Positions 33,916-45,985 of a stretch of 64,000 nucleotides of DNA are shown piece by piece. The stretch covers positions 9,604,030 through 9,668,029 of the forward strand of contig CAIIXF020000009.1 of assembly GCA_903813345.2 (NCBI GenBank), written 5' to 3'. Every line of letters starts with the position of its first letter. Position 1 is the stretch's first letter. The stretch is from Owenia fusiformis. Its lineage: Eukaryota > Annelida > Polychaeta > Sabellida > Oweniidae. Both the position numbers and the translations under genes were made by a program. The notes under the pieces were generated by a model. That model worked only from the letters and a program-made list of their open reading frames with translations, ran no database searches and was not told where the DNA came from.

Positions 33916-36900
33916 TTAAACCTCCATTGAATAAATATCATTATTTATTAGCTCAATCTCGTTACCATTTGAATCATTATTCTCTTCTTCCTCATCTAGC
34001 ACAGCTTCATAATCAGTTTCGGGTTTAACCTCCATTGAATAGACAGCATTATCTATTAGCTCTATCTCCTTACCATTTGATTCATTATCTTTATTTCCCT
34101 CAGTATACACACCTCTCTTACTGCTTGTATCATCTAGCACGGTACCGTTTGGCGGGGAACTCCTGCTGCTTGGCTTTGTAACGTAAGAGTATGCATTACT
34201 CTTGTTTAAGGATCCAACTTCGTCTCTATTTCCTTCAGAAGCATTATACGGGGTTGAATAGTAAACGTCATTATCACCATGTTGTCTTATATGAGAATAG
34301 TTCTCATCAAGTATTCTATCTTTGGGTACCTCTTTTGTCACACTTAATTGAATTCTATCATAACCATCTTCCTCATTCTTGCCATCCAATGTGATACCTC
34401 TTGGAGGCACATCTGTAGCTGGTGTTGTGTAATATGGGTCTTCACAAATATCATCAATGATTGCAAATGTTTCATTTTGGTGACTTGAGGTTTGGTCTCT
34501 GGTGTTATCATCTATTTGATTGACATCCTCGGGTGTTGTGTAATATGGGTTTTCACCAACATCACCAGCAGCAAATACTTTATTTTGTGGAAGTGAAGGT
34601 TGATCTCTGGTATGTTTAGACTGGTCATCTATTGAGGTGACATCCTCGGCTGTTTCGTAATACACATTTTGATCAGTGATGGCAATTTTCTTGTTCATTT
34701 CTTGAATTTCTAGGTCACTGGTGTCACCATCAGGAAGTGCATGAACAGCATTTTTAGGCTCGCCTTCAAGTGAATAGTCATCTGTGCTTGATTCATGTTG
34801 ATCTTCCTTGGATTCGAGACCATTTTCTTTGGAGTCAATGTCTGAACTGTAGATGTCATTTTGAATGAGTTCTGTCATGTCTGTGTCATTGAAATTGTTT
34901 TCAAGTGATTTCATTGGTTCAACAACGGCAATATTGAGTTTCACTTTCATACCTTTATCAGATGCATCATTCAAGTTCTTTGTGAAGGCAGCATTTGCGT
35001 AAGTATGGTCATTATCTGATTGGTTTTCTTTCTCTTTTGTGGATCTAAAACAAATAAGTCAATATGATGAGGTGCATCTGGATAAATATTTCTCTTATTA
35101 TGTCCCCACAATGAACGTGTTGACATAATACGACTGTCTTTATTTTGTTGACAGCATATGAAGTAATATTTGGTTTAGCATTATTACTGTGAATACACTA
35201 TATAGAAAATGTTTTCATGTTAACATTTTGTAATAGTCTCTGTTACCCTTTTTTCCTCCTGATATGGTACACTACCAGCAGCACAATAATAGCAAGTAGA
35301 ATCAGCACTCCCAGTATAGATGGCACGACAATAGCTGAATTTATAAAACAGTCGCACGGAGGGTTACATTTTAAAATGTACTTTGTTAATAATTTGATTT
35401 CGGGAATTATTTAAAATTGATAGTCAAGAGGAATAGATTTCAAAGTTTGCAACGGGACTTCTTTAGTTGCCGTAATCAAAAACGGCAAAATCAAAAATAT
35501 ACACATATTTCACTTTTCGTACTATTTTTAATTTTAGTAAATATAATATAGTACTCACTGATAATTTCTGATCCCTGTTGCTTCAAAGTACTCTCTTTAT
35601 TTGTAGTTGTATCAGGTTTTATGGTTATTTCATCAAATGTAATTGGAGTATCTTCTGTCATAGTAGAGCCATCATTTGGTGTTGAAGCAGAGGATGTTTC
35701 AGCTGATGCTTGTCTAGCTATTGTCTCTGTCCCTGTGACGATTTTTTCCGTTGGTGATTCTGTTTTTTGAAACGGTGTCGTACCTTGTGTTGTTTGCTGT
35801 CTTCTTGATGATGTGCTGATGATTGTTGTTGGTCTTGGAACACATTCATATAAAATTTGTTCATAATTTGTCGATTTTCCATCACACCTCCCTCCGGGAG
35901 TAGCTTTTATAATACACATTGCTTGATCATCACAATCTTTTTTAAGGTTACCAAGTCGTTTTGAACTTTCTATTTGGCAGCGTACTCTGCCATTTGGACA
36001 TTGTCTTTTGGGAGTTCTGCCATGCATCACTGCTATTATATTGATGTATACCCCGCCACACTCTAAAGTCATAAGATTACCAATACATTGTCTGACAGTT
36101 TTGCAACATTTGTAGCATATCCTTCCAAAATTAGGACATTCGTCAATACAGTCATCGCAGAAATATTCATTTCTTATTTGACAGTTGTTTTTGCCATTAC
36201 AATCTTTTATTTCTCCAGCCCATTCTGTTTTTGGTATCAGCTGATTGCAGTTACAATTTGGGCCATAATAGTCATTATAATCACATGTTACAGCTGTTAC
36301 ATTTTCTATATGAATACCATTCCTTGGGCTGCAAGACAGAGATATTTCATCAACATAACCGGCTACACACCCTGTAACAAAGATATAAAGAATTACAACA
36401 TTATATTACCATCAAAAATAACTTCTAAATGATTGTCTCATTTGGTTCATGTGGATTCTTCAGGAATAATCAAGTGGTATATGTACACTTGCAAAAAGTT
36501 GCAAAAGGTTGTGCAAACGTTTTAAGAATAGTTAAACGTGAACAAGCCAAATTGAACATTTAATTATGACATTTAGTAAAATCTCAACAATTCAAAACTA
36601 TCCCAATTTCACTGCACTAAACTGACAAGAAGGTGCATACTACACCTTCAACTCGCCGCTACATTCTATTTTTCGATTTGTCCCCAGGATTATGTCATAT
36701 ACATTATAATTATCAACAAGATTCATAAATAACCATTATGTTAATGCATTTAGAAGGAAACCACATTGTGAAAAAGTATAACTTTGTTGTCATGACGTCC
36801 AATGGCCAAATATGTATTGTCTTTTTAGAATTTTAGAAAATAAAATTGGTAAAGAAATGTGTATATAACTGGTTTAAAGTAAGCTTCCCTTTTCGCTCAC

Positions 36901-37638
36901 ATGGTTTGAGCTATGGTTATTACCCACTTGTCCATCCGTCCGGACTTGAACTTGTACAACAAATTTTTTATAAGTAAGAACAATGTTCACATAATGTCAA
37001 AAAGATACAAAATGGCCATCAGTTTTCTTTTCTAAATATCAATAAAACCTATTACATTGATTTGCCGGAAAAGTGTATAGGGAATAAATGTTTTTATAGA
37101 ATGCACTTTCGCCATGTAAACCCAGTACTCATTGTACCAATTATTTAAGATTGGCTTTATTTCAATTCTTAAAATGTCTGGAAATTTTGTCATTATGCTT
37201 CGATATGACTGACAGCAAAAATATCTAAATTCACAGCCAAAAGGAATCTTTTGAAAGCCAATAATTGTAAAGATTGTTTGATTTGACCACGGACCTGAAT
37301 AGTGTCCGCGATTTGACCAGCATTGTTTCAATAATCATTTATAATACAGTGAATTGTTATCTCCAGAGGGGATCAGATAGCATGATAAAATATATGAAGT
37401 GCGGTCAAATCATTTGAACTGCGCTGGAATCTTTTTGACAACAACTACTTTCACAGCTTGAATTACTATCATTGACGACCCATCCATTGTATTACTCCAT
37501 TAACACTTTTGAATAACCCCTTGTGCATGTCCAATGTTTCAATGCTACTTGTGACATTCACAATCACTTACCTCCACTGTGGCAGACAGGTAACCAGACC
37601 ACAAATGATACAATAATACAGACTAGTTTCATAATCAT
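33916..37638 (-). CDS. Gene D: lectin-like receptor, C-terminal module cut off by a nonsense change
   Basis: Complement join 33916..35044, 35246..35333, 35559..36371, 37572..37638; 2097 nt, 698 residues, frame closes exactly. Exon 1: signal peptide (MIMKLVCIIVSFVVWLPVCH). Exon 2: two SUEL-like modules (first with CNQLIPKTEWAGEIKDCNG, second with MTLECG, VMHG, NYEQILYEC) and a Thr-rich stalk. Exon 3: membrane helix (ILGVLILLAIIVLLVVYHI) and RRKKG. Exon 4: 376-residue tail with YYTTP twice, YYSTP, YSHI, AYSYV, VYSMEV and IYSMEV. The tail stops at TAA where gene C has AAA. The 37 or so following codons remain in frame up to the ancestral stop and still spell the MYTKV module. Gene D is the close duplicate of gene C, including 3' flank. 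Confidence 0.88.
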
Positions 37639-37734
37639 CCTTCTACTATTGTATGGTTTATTTGTTCGTTTCTCTCTACTGCATGTTTCTATTCACTTCT
37701 ATTGCGCTGATAATTTAACACTAGATGTACCTTC

Positions 37735-37743
37735 AAGGAAGTG
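37735..37743 (-). promoter_or_regulatory. ETS-like site upstream of gene D
   Basis: AAGGAAGTG, 97 bp upstream of the gene D ATG, followed by GCAGTTTCAAGTGGATATAT at 37781, a diverged form of the block seen in gene B. Confidence 0.5.
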
Positions 37744-37799
37744 TAATTTATTTTAATTAAATTACCAACATGTGAATAATGCAGTTTCAAGTGGATATA

Positions 37800-39069
37800 T
37801 CAGGCTGTCGTGTGTATTGACATACTGCACAAGTAGATAAATCCACATTAGAACTTCATTTTATGATGTATATGTCCCCTTTTTGGCATGGAAATACCTT
37901 AGGGCAATAGAAACATTATCATCCAAAGACACAAAATAGATGGCGCTTAATATCGAAAATGTACACATTTTTCAAAATGGCCGCCAAAAATACACCAGAC
38001 AATATCTTTGCTTCTGTACATGCCACAATTATAAGATTGGTGTAAAAATATGCCTTAATGAGGTAGTAGGTTTAATTAGGTATCGGGTTTTGAAAATTAA
38101 AAACTTCTACTTTAAAAATTCAAAATATACGCAATTTTTCACAACGTCTGCCAGAACTGCCAGAAATATAACAAAGAAGATATTTTCGCTTCTATACATG
38201 CTAAAATGACTTGAAGTTCAGACCCCCTAAAATGCAGTTAACCCATCGACTAAAGAACAATATTATGCTAAAAAAACATAACATTAATTAATCAGAGTAT
38301 ACTTTTATGAAATATTTTATCAAATACAGAAACACTTTAAAGAGCTAAATTACAAAATATTCCCAAGTACTAGTAAACTTAAACTGAAAGTACCTTCATG
38401 ACAATATCAGAACTCTTGTACGTATCTATACATGTAAAATATTATTATATGACAAAAGCAACACCCACCTCATTTTTCTGCCCCTCGGCTTCAAGAGGCA
38501 ATCGTATCGAATATAAGAGTGAAAATCAAAAGTGCAGTGAGCATAGATTTGTCATGTATTTTAGTCATTGAACACGTGGTCTTGATTTCATTGAATACAT
38601 TTTAAAGTTATTGATTAATGTGCAAAACATGTTGAAGCTTTTGTGCACTTTGGAGACTTAAATAGTTCCATTAAATACAATAAGTTAGATGTATTCTGCT
38701 CGTGCAATACCTCTTTATGATTTAGGGTTTCTTTGACATTTCTGCTTAAATGAAATTATTTTGATTTCATAAATACTAGTATCAGAGTATTGATATGTTG
38801 TTTGGTTGATTTCATACATAGTCCGTAAATGATTTATTTTATAGAAAGCACAAAAATAGATATGATGTAATCATCATTTAGATACTGGAAACCAACGTGA
38901 AAGCTAGACTAAATGAAAATTGATATGGAATTTCATATCCTGTTTTCATTTAAAATGACTTATCAAGTTTCCCCAGATAGAAACACAATATACTTCATGA
39001 TATAAATGTGTAGGTTTTATGCCAGTAACTGTTTATCAGACATTGTCAGTGTTACATTGTCGTCGCCTT
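37800..39069. other. Intergenic between gene D promoter and gene E 3' flank
   Basis: AT-rich; no supported gene. The ORF at 37940-38209 has no recognisable feature. Confidence 0.5.
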
Positions 39070-39297
39070 GCTTAATACCTCACTCAACTTTGATTCAATT
39101 TGAGCTTAATACCTCACTCAACTTTGATTCAATTCGAGCTTAATACTTCACTCAACTTTGATTCAATTCGAGCTACTTATATTCAATTCGAGCTTAATAC
39201 CTCACTCAACTTTGATTCAATTCGAGCTTAATACCTCACTCAACTTTGATTCAATTCGAGCTTAATACCTCACTCAACTTTGATTCAATTCGAGCTT
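39070..39297. repeat. 34-bp tandem repeat 3' of gene E
   Basis: Six full copies and one partial copy of a 34-bp unit (CTTAATACCTCACTCAACTT then TGATTCAATTCGAG), nearly perfect, starting about 125 bp past the gene E stop. High identity implies recent expansion. Units are contiguous with no spacers, so it is not a CRISPR-like array. Confidence 0.9.
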
Positions 39298-39422
39298 AAA
39301 AATAATGTTTTCCGCTGATCATCACAAATGTGCTAAAAATAAACAGAGTGGGGTCTTAGAAGTAGTCAAATCTTAGGTTTCTTGGTAATCTCCATCCTAG
39401 TATACATTTCACTGACATCCTA

Positions 39423-42400
39423 CTAGCTTTGAATGGCACTTTGTTCAATCTCCTTTAAATAAATATTATTATCTACTAATCCCATCTTATTACCATCTGA
39501 ATCATTGTTCTCTTCTTTCTTAAGTAGCCCAGCTTCATAATCAGTATCGGGTTTAACCTCCACTGAATAGACATCATCTTTCAGCTCCATTACTCTACCA
39601 TTTGAATCAGCATTCTTTTCCCTCTTATCTAGCACAGTTTCATAATTAGTATCGGGTTTAACCTCCATTATATATATCTCATTATCTATTAGCTCCATCC
39701 CATTACCATTTGATTCATTTTCTTTATTTTCCTTAGTATACAGGCTCCTCTTATTGTTTGCATTGGGCTCATCTCCATTTTCCCCAGGAGCATCACAAGG
39801 AGTTGAATAATATACACCTTTATCATCATGTTTTCTTATATGGGAATAGTTCTCATCAAGTATTTCACCGTTAGATACCACTTTATCTTTATGTCTTTTT
39901 GGCACCCTAAGTTGAATTTTATTGTATCCGTTTTCCTCATGCATACCATTCAGTGTGATGCTTCTTGGTGAAACATCTGTTGCTGGTGTTGAGTAATATG
40001 GGTCTTCACAAATATCATCACTGACATCCTCATGTGTTGTATAATATGGGGTTTCTCTAATCTGACCATTGATTACAAATCTTTCATTCCGGGGACTTGG
40101 TGTTTTATCATCTATTGGATTAACAGCCTCAAGTGTTGTATCATATGGGGTTTCTCTAATCTGACCATTGATTACAAATGTTTCATTCCGGGGACTTGCT
40201 GGTGTTTTATCATCCATTGGATTAACAGCCTCAAGTGTTGTATCATATGGGGTTTCTCTAATCTGACCATTGATTACAAATGTTTCATTCCGGGGACTTG
40301 CTGGTGTTTTATCATCCATTTGATTAACAGCCTCAAGTGTTGTATCATATGGGGTTTCTCTAATCTGACCATTGATTCCAAATGTTTCATTCCGGGGACT
40401 TGGTGTTTTATCATCTATTGGATTAACAGCCTCAAGTGTTGTGTCATATGGGGTTTCTCTAATCTGACCATTGATTACAAATGTTTCATTCCGGGGACTT
40501 GGTGTTTTATCATCTATTGGATTAACAGCCTCAAGTGCTGTATCATATGGGGTTTCTCTAATCTGACCATTGATTACAAATGTTTCATTCCGGGGATTAG
40601 GTGTTTTATCATCCATTTGATTAACAGCCTCAAGTGTTGTGTCATATGGGGTTTCTCTAATCTGACCATTGATTACAAATGTTTCATTCCGGGGATTAGG
40701 TGTTTTATCATCTATTGGATTAACAGCCTCAAGTGTTGTGTCATATGGGGTTTCTCTAATCTGACCATTGATTACAAATGTTTCATTCCGGGGATTAGGT
40801 GTTTTATCATCTATTGGATTAACAGCCTCAAGTGTTGAGTAATATGGGGTTTGTCCATTCTCACAATCAGCAGCAATTATTTTATTTTGTGGAATTGGTG
40901 TTAGCTCTGTGGTTTGTTTAGACTGGTCATCTAATGAGGTGCCATTCTCAAGTGCCTCGTAATACACATTTTGATCAATGATGGAAATTTTATTATTTGT
41001 CTCTTGGATATCCCTCTCATTGAATTCACCATCAGGGAGTGCATAGACAGCATTTCCAACCCCACTTTCAAATAAATAGTCATCCGTGCTTGATTTCAAG
41101 GAATGATGATTTATATAGGTATTCGATTCCTGCTGATATTTTGTGGATTTTGGCCTTGATTTCTCATGTGGCAATTGGCCATTTGCTTTGGCGTCAATGT
41201 TTGAACTGTAGATGTCATTTTTAATGAAGTCTGGATCATTGCAATTTTGATAGGTGTTTTCAAGTGATTTCATTGGTTCAACAACAGCGATATTTAGTTT
41301 CACTTTCGTACATTTATCAGAGTCATCATTTGAGTTCTTTGTAAAAACAGCATTTGAATAATGATTATCATTATCTGATTGCCTTTCATTCCCTTCCATT
41401 GTGCATGCTCTAAAAGAAATATAAAAATATATAATTAGTATATATGACATGCGACATAATAATTTTTTCATTAACAATTAAGCATTAACTCTTTCAGCTG
41501 GTTAGGTGACTATAGTCGACTTATCGGTACACGTGGTTAGGCGACCGTAGGTCGACATTTATGGAAATCATTTTCTTTCATTTAAATAGATGGCATACCA
41601 GTACAGTTCCCGGTTAAAAATGTGCCTACCATTTCTACACTGAACTAAACTGTCAACATAACTTCCGTATCCGGTAAAATTATGAAAAATTCCAGTAAAA
41701 TTCGAACAATTTTGCCACTATTTACTTATTTTCACGATAGATTGTCTAGCTTGTTTTTTAAAAATGGCTGCCAGAGGAATAAGAATAAATGAAGATAATG
41801 CAGAGGCTATCTTTGCTGATTCTGGTTCTGAAAGTGGCTCAGATATCGATGATAATGATTCTGATCAAAATGAAAATTTACAAAATGACAAAGATCAAGC
41901 TATTCAAGGTAAGTAAATGTAAAATGGGCTTACACCAAATCATCAGATAGTACATTTCCCTAATGAGTAATGTGTTCTAGCATAATATATACATATAAAA
42001 ATGTCAGAAATGTAGGCCTAGTCACCAAAATTTTTATGAATATGCGCTTTGACTTTCAGTTGGTGGTGATCAAGTTGTACCTGACAGACCACGTCGTCAT
42101 GCAATTCCACCAGACAATGGCCAGTATGATTGGCATTTGTATGACTCCACTGATCCGTATGAAGTCAATTGGATACAGGAATTCAATATTCCACGCCGTG
42201 GTGGTGTTCTCGTCAATACAGACAATTTCACACCTTATGACTATTTCAAGATATTTTATCCTGATGAACTATTGACAAAGATAACAGATGAGACCAATAA
42301 TTATGCGTTCAGCCACTTTGATGTGCCTGGTGGACTTGATAACTTCAGCCCAAGATCTCGGCTGAGACAATGGTACGAGGTGACAGTAGATGAGCTAAGA

Positions 42401-44845
42401 GCATATACAGCGATACAATTGGCCATGGGCATTGTATCTAAGCCAAGCCTTAGGGATTATTGCCCCATGTTTTGAAATCTATCATACACATAGAAACTTT
42501 CGTGCTGCTGCAGGACAAATTATATACGGAATGTGATGATTTTATTCTGATACAAACAGTTATAATCTGATAATATCATATAGTTGGATATACTAAAGTG
42601 TACTGAATGTACTTTGTATGTACTGCTACTTGTCTCTGATATTTGTATGACTTTTAGTATCCATTTTTATGAAGTACAGTGTATTGAAAATGTTGATATT
42701 AAGTGTATTGAAAATGTAGATATAGAATAAGTTGGCTAACTTATTAGTTGGCTAACTTTTACACCACCTTTGGTATTCTAAATGTCAAACTTAAGCTGCA
42801 AAAGTTTGAGAAATGGAAAATGAATATATTTACTATAAACACTGAAAATTTGAAGTAATTCTGTCTAGTACTTTTAGAGATATTGGAAATTTAAACTTAT
42901 AACTGCTAAAACGTCGATTTTCGGCAAAAAAATAACCGGTTTAAGCTACATGGAAAATACGGAATTAACCGGGCGAAAGAGTTAAAGCACAACAAATATA
43001 AGATATTTCATTAAATATATTTACAACGACAGCTCGATGTTGTCGCTAAACAAAGACAATTGACTAATTTGGTAGGTAAGACGTTGAAACCAAATATCAG
43101 TATTTTGCTTTCAGTTTAATTTCTCAGTTTAGTGAAAAGTTTATTCCTTACTTTCTTCTCCTCCTAACTAGATACACTGCCAGTAATGCAATCGCGACAA
43201 GTAGAAGCAACATCCCAACTATAGATGGCGCAACAATAGCTGAAAAAAAATTATGTGAATTAGTGAACAAAGCAAAACAAAACCATGCAATCAAAATAAT
43301 TGTGCCACGCATTTGAGTATTATAGGACGCACATGAATTACAGGCTGAACTACAATATGAACTGTTATTCTGTTGATATTGAAATTATGAGAAGAGTGGT
43401 TTTGTTTGTTTGAAGTTGTTTTCTTCGTTTTAACTGTTGTTTATTTAATAAAGATAGTGTACAGGGTGTAAAAATGAAAAGTCAAATATTGATATATTGT
43501 TTTGTCATAATATTTACTTAGTATATGTGCCTTGTGTTCAATTTCTCTTTCTTTGTAAGATGTTGATTCATGTTTATCGGTCGTACTGGCATCAATTGTT
43601 GTATCTTCATTCTCCGCTGTGCTTACATTAGTGACACCTGGCTCGATTGACTTAGTTGTTGTTAACTGATCATTAGGTGAAGTTGTTGATGAATGTATCT
43701 GTGTTGTTGATGAATGTATCTGTGTTGTTGATGAATGTATCTGTGTTGTTGAAGATATGGGATTATAGAGGCAGTCATAACAAACTTCCTCATAACGAGA
43801 ACAAACGATTGAACACCAACCGACATTGCAGGTTGATTTTGCGTTTAACTTGCACATGGGTTTCCCATTGCAATTGATTAATTCTTGTCTCCAATCACTC
43901 TCATGGATTGTGTCTTGACAACAGGAACCCGATTTGCATTTAAAATGAGTGACGTCTGTTATAGATATGGAACTATCTGGAACACATGTCAACACAAGTT
44001 CTTCATCCTGTTTTCTTTTCTCACAGACTGAAAAGAAAATGATTCAGAATGATAAACTATCTATATTTGAATGTTAAATCGATACTACTTGCTCTTGTAT
44101 AGATCAACGTTGAATGCTATGATTTAGACTTAATCACAAACCTATCTGATTTTATATTGTGATATTCTTGACATTTGATAAATGTGACAGCATACATTTA
44201 AGACCAAAACTGAGCAAAAAATAAGTTGTTAGCCAAAAGCTCAAACAAGGCACTAGCTCAAACTAGGTACCAAAGGAGGAGGGAAAGCATCGCACCAGAT
44301 TTCAGACAGTCGTGTGTTTTAGAATTTGGCCATTTTCTCAGGATTAAAACAGGTGCATATGTTAGGCCAATGCATTATCTCCAGGAAAAGCACTCAAAGA
44401 GATGATAAAATAATTTTGACTTTGAGACAGGGAAGATGCAAACAACCCACCCACATGTTTTTCTGAAATGTTGTCCTGATTTTCAACCCCTTGAAAATTG
44501 AAAAAGCAGGGGTGGAAGTGGTTGAAAACCAGGACATTTCAGAAATAATATGTGGGTGGGTTGTTTGCATCTCACCTGTTTCAAAATTAAAATTATTTTA
44601 TCATCTCTATGAGTGCTTTTCCTGGAGATAATGCATTGGCCTAACACATGCACCTGTTTAAATCCTCTTAAAATAGCCAAAATCCAACATATGACTGTCC
44701 AAAATCTGTTACGATACTTTCCCTCCTCATTTGTAACCGTAAACGGTTTGAACTTATACTTTGACTTACCCGTCTGACAACAAGGTATCCAAATCAGAAT
44801 AAGTACCACAACAATGCATTGGCAAGCAAGTTTTATTGCCATCAT
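39423..44845 (-). CDS. Gene E: one-module lectin-like receptor with amplified tail repeats
   Basis: Complement join 39423..41409, 43152..43239, 43518..44027, 44770..44845; 2661 nt, 886 residues, frame closes exactly. Exon 1: signal peptide (CQCIVVVLILIWIPCCQT). Exon 2 is short: it keeps only the first SUEL-like module (CVPDSSISITDVTHFKC to YEEVCYDC) and then goes directly into a stalk with three SSTTQIH repeats, so the second module is lost. Exon 3: membrane helix and VRRRRK. Exon 4: 662-residue tail with eight consecutive 33-34-residue repeats (NGQIRETPYDTTLEAV core), plus YYSTP, YSHI and YSVEV sites. The frame ends in TAGTAG; the codons after these stops continue in frame with DVSEMYTRM and KKPKI to the ancestral stop. 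The ETS-like promoter block present in gene B is deleted here. Introns carry a piggyBac fragment and a foldback element. Confidence 0.87.
40038..40845 (-). repeat. Coding minisatellite: eight 99-102-bp units in the gene E tail
   Basis: Each unit encodes NGQIRETPY[DY]TTLEAVNP and DDKTP(A)SPRNETFVI variants. Units are 99 or 102 bp, so the frame is kept. The parent module exists as a single copy in genes B, C and D (YYATPEDVNPIDDKT then HQNETFAI in gene B). During amplification the YxTP form became YDTT in most copies. Confidence 0.9.
41489..42981. mobile_element. piggyBac element with internal deletion, in gene E intron 3
   Basis: Bordered by the TTAA target duplication (41485-41488 and 42982-42985) with inverted ends CTCTTTC / GAAAGAG. 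It lies on the plus strand, opposite to gene E, and contains only the N-terminal part of a transposase gene. At 1.49 kb it is shorter than an autonomous piggyBac. Confidence 0.8.
41764..42475 (+). pseudogene. Truncated piggyBac transposase, two exons
   Basis: Exons 41764..41908 and 42060..42475 join in frame (561 nt, 186 residues) across a GTAAGT..CAG intron. The first exon is acidic (DSGSESGSDIDDNDSD), as is usual at the N terminus of piggyBac proteins. The second carries TDNFTPYDYFKIFYPDELL, a TN.YA-like segment and SRLRQWYEVTVDELRAYTAI, typical of the start of the DDE_Tnp_1_7 domain. It stops right after the motif SLRDYCPMF, so all catalytic Asp residues are missing. Probably a deletion derivative; a domesticated N-terminal fragment cannot be excluded. 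Confidence 0.75.
44271..44733. mobile_element. Foldback element in gene E intron 1
   Basis: Left arm about 44271-44495 and right arm about 44510-44733 are inverted copies (GATAATGCATTGGCCTAACA in the right arm mirrors TGTTAGGCCAATGCATTATC in the left). The outer ends are CAAAGGAGGAGGGAAAG / CTTTCCCTCCTCATTTG. No ORF. It lies directly downstream of the signal exon. Confidence 0.8.
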
Positions 44846-45284
44846 CTTGTTTGTATAGTTCACTAATCTCAGCTGATTTCTCGATGGTTTTTTCAGATAA
44901 ATTTTGTTTCAATAAAACATTGTCATGTCGTGAAGTTAATATTTTAAATGTCAACGTTTAAATGTTAGCACGCAAGTCTTGAACTTCAATTCTCAATAGT
45001 ACCATTTTATTATACACAATATTCCATTGGTATGAATTATATCAGGTTCAAAAGATACTTCACTAGCAATATTTGCATAAAAATGATTTGTACTATTATA
45101 TTTCACAATTTGCCCAAATACTATGAGCAGTGACGACGTCTATCTCGATTGAGGTCCTTGCTTTAAATAAGGGTTGTTGTCACATTTTAAGTGTGCTGTG
45201 TGTCGCTTACTGTATGAATTTTACAATCTGAATGATGTTACGATATGTAACACCCTAGGCATAGTCTGTCACGTAACTATGATG

Positions 45285-45985
45285 GATGACGGATAGGCGA
45301 ATGGATCGCTAGAGTTTCCACTTCAGGTTGATACTTTTAACATCAAAACTTGCCCTGTACCTGTATCAGTGTCGAAAAACGATTTGATTCACCAAATATC
45401 TCGTGTCCCTGTTAGGGAAATTCGCATTTTTGAGTCTAAGAAATGTTATGGTGCTCTCATGAAATTGGTTGCATATTCAATTATTTACATCCCACATCCT
45501 TTTCACAGACCCAAAAATCAATGTTTTGTACAGCAATATCACATGAGTTTTTTTGTACTTGAACCCCATTTTGGGGAACTTTTCAGCAAAGTAAAAAAAA
45601 TTCAAATAAAAATTAAATTGATTGGGGCTCAAAATCGTTTTGATAATTTGAGGATGTAGAGAAGCCATTCGTCCGTCCACCCGCCCGTTCGCATGTCCGA
45701 GTAATAACTCAAATACCGTTTGACGGATCTTATTTAAACTTTATATACTCATGCCTTATGGGTGTAGTTCGCCCACTCGTCATTTTCTAAGACAAAAGTG
45801 CGAATTTCTCAATATTAACCGGACACACGTGAATGAGATATTTGGTAAATTGAATCGTCTTTGACATTGATGGTACGGGACAAGTTTCCCAGAGATACAA
45901 CGTCTAAAACTATGTTAAGCATATCGTTACAAACCTAAAGTGCAAAGGCTACCGATCTATTCGCCCACCCGTCACGCACAAAGTC
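45285..45985. repeat. Imperfect inverted-repeat element upstream of gene E
   Basis: The left arm ACGATTTGATTCACCAAATA (about 45378) pairs with TATTTGGTAAATTGAATCGT (about 45840). Outer GATAGGCGAATGGATCG pairs with CGATCTATTCGCCCAC. The arms are diverged. No transposase seen. Confidence 0.5.

Noticed and set aside
39070-39297. CRISPR-like array
   Set aside because: Units are contiguous with no spacers, the genome is eukaryotic, and the array is a plain minisatellite.
40032-40838. 268-residue plus-strand ORF with a regular CCIIWGFSNLTIDYK repeat
   Set aside because: Exact antisense shadow of the coding repeats in the gene E tail; no splice or start context.
45369-45659. 96-residue plus-strand ORF
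   Set aside because: Lies within an imperfect inverted-repeat element and lacks any recognisable domain.
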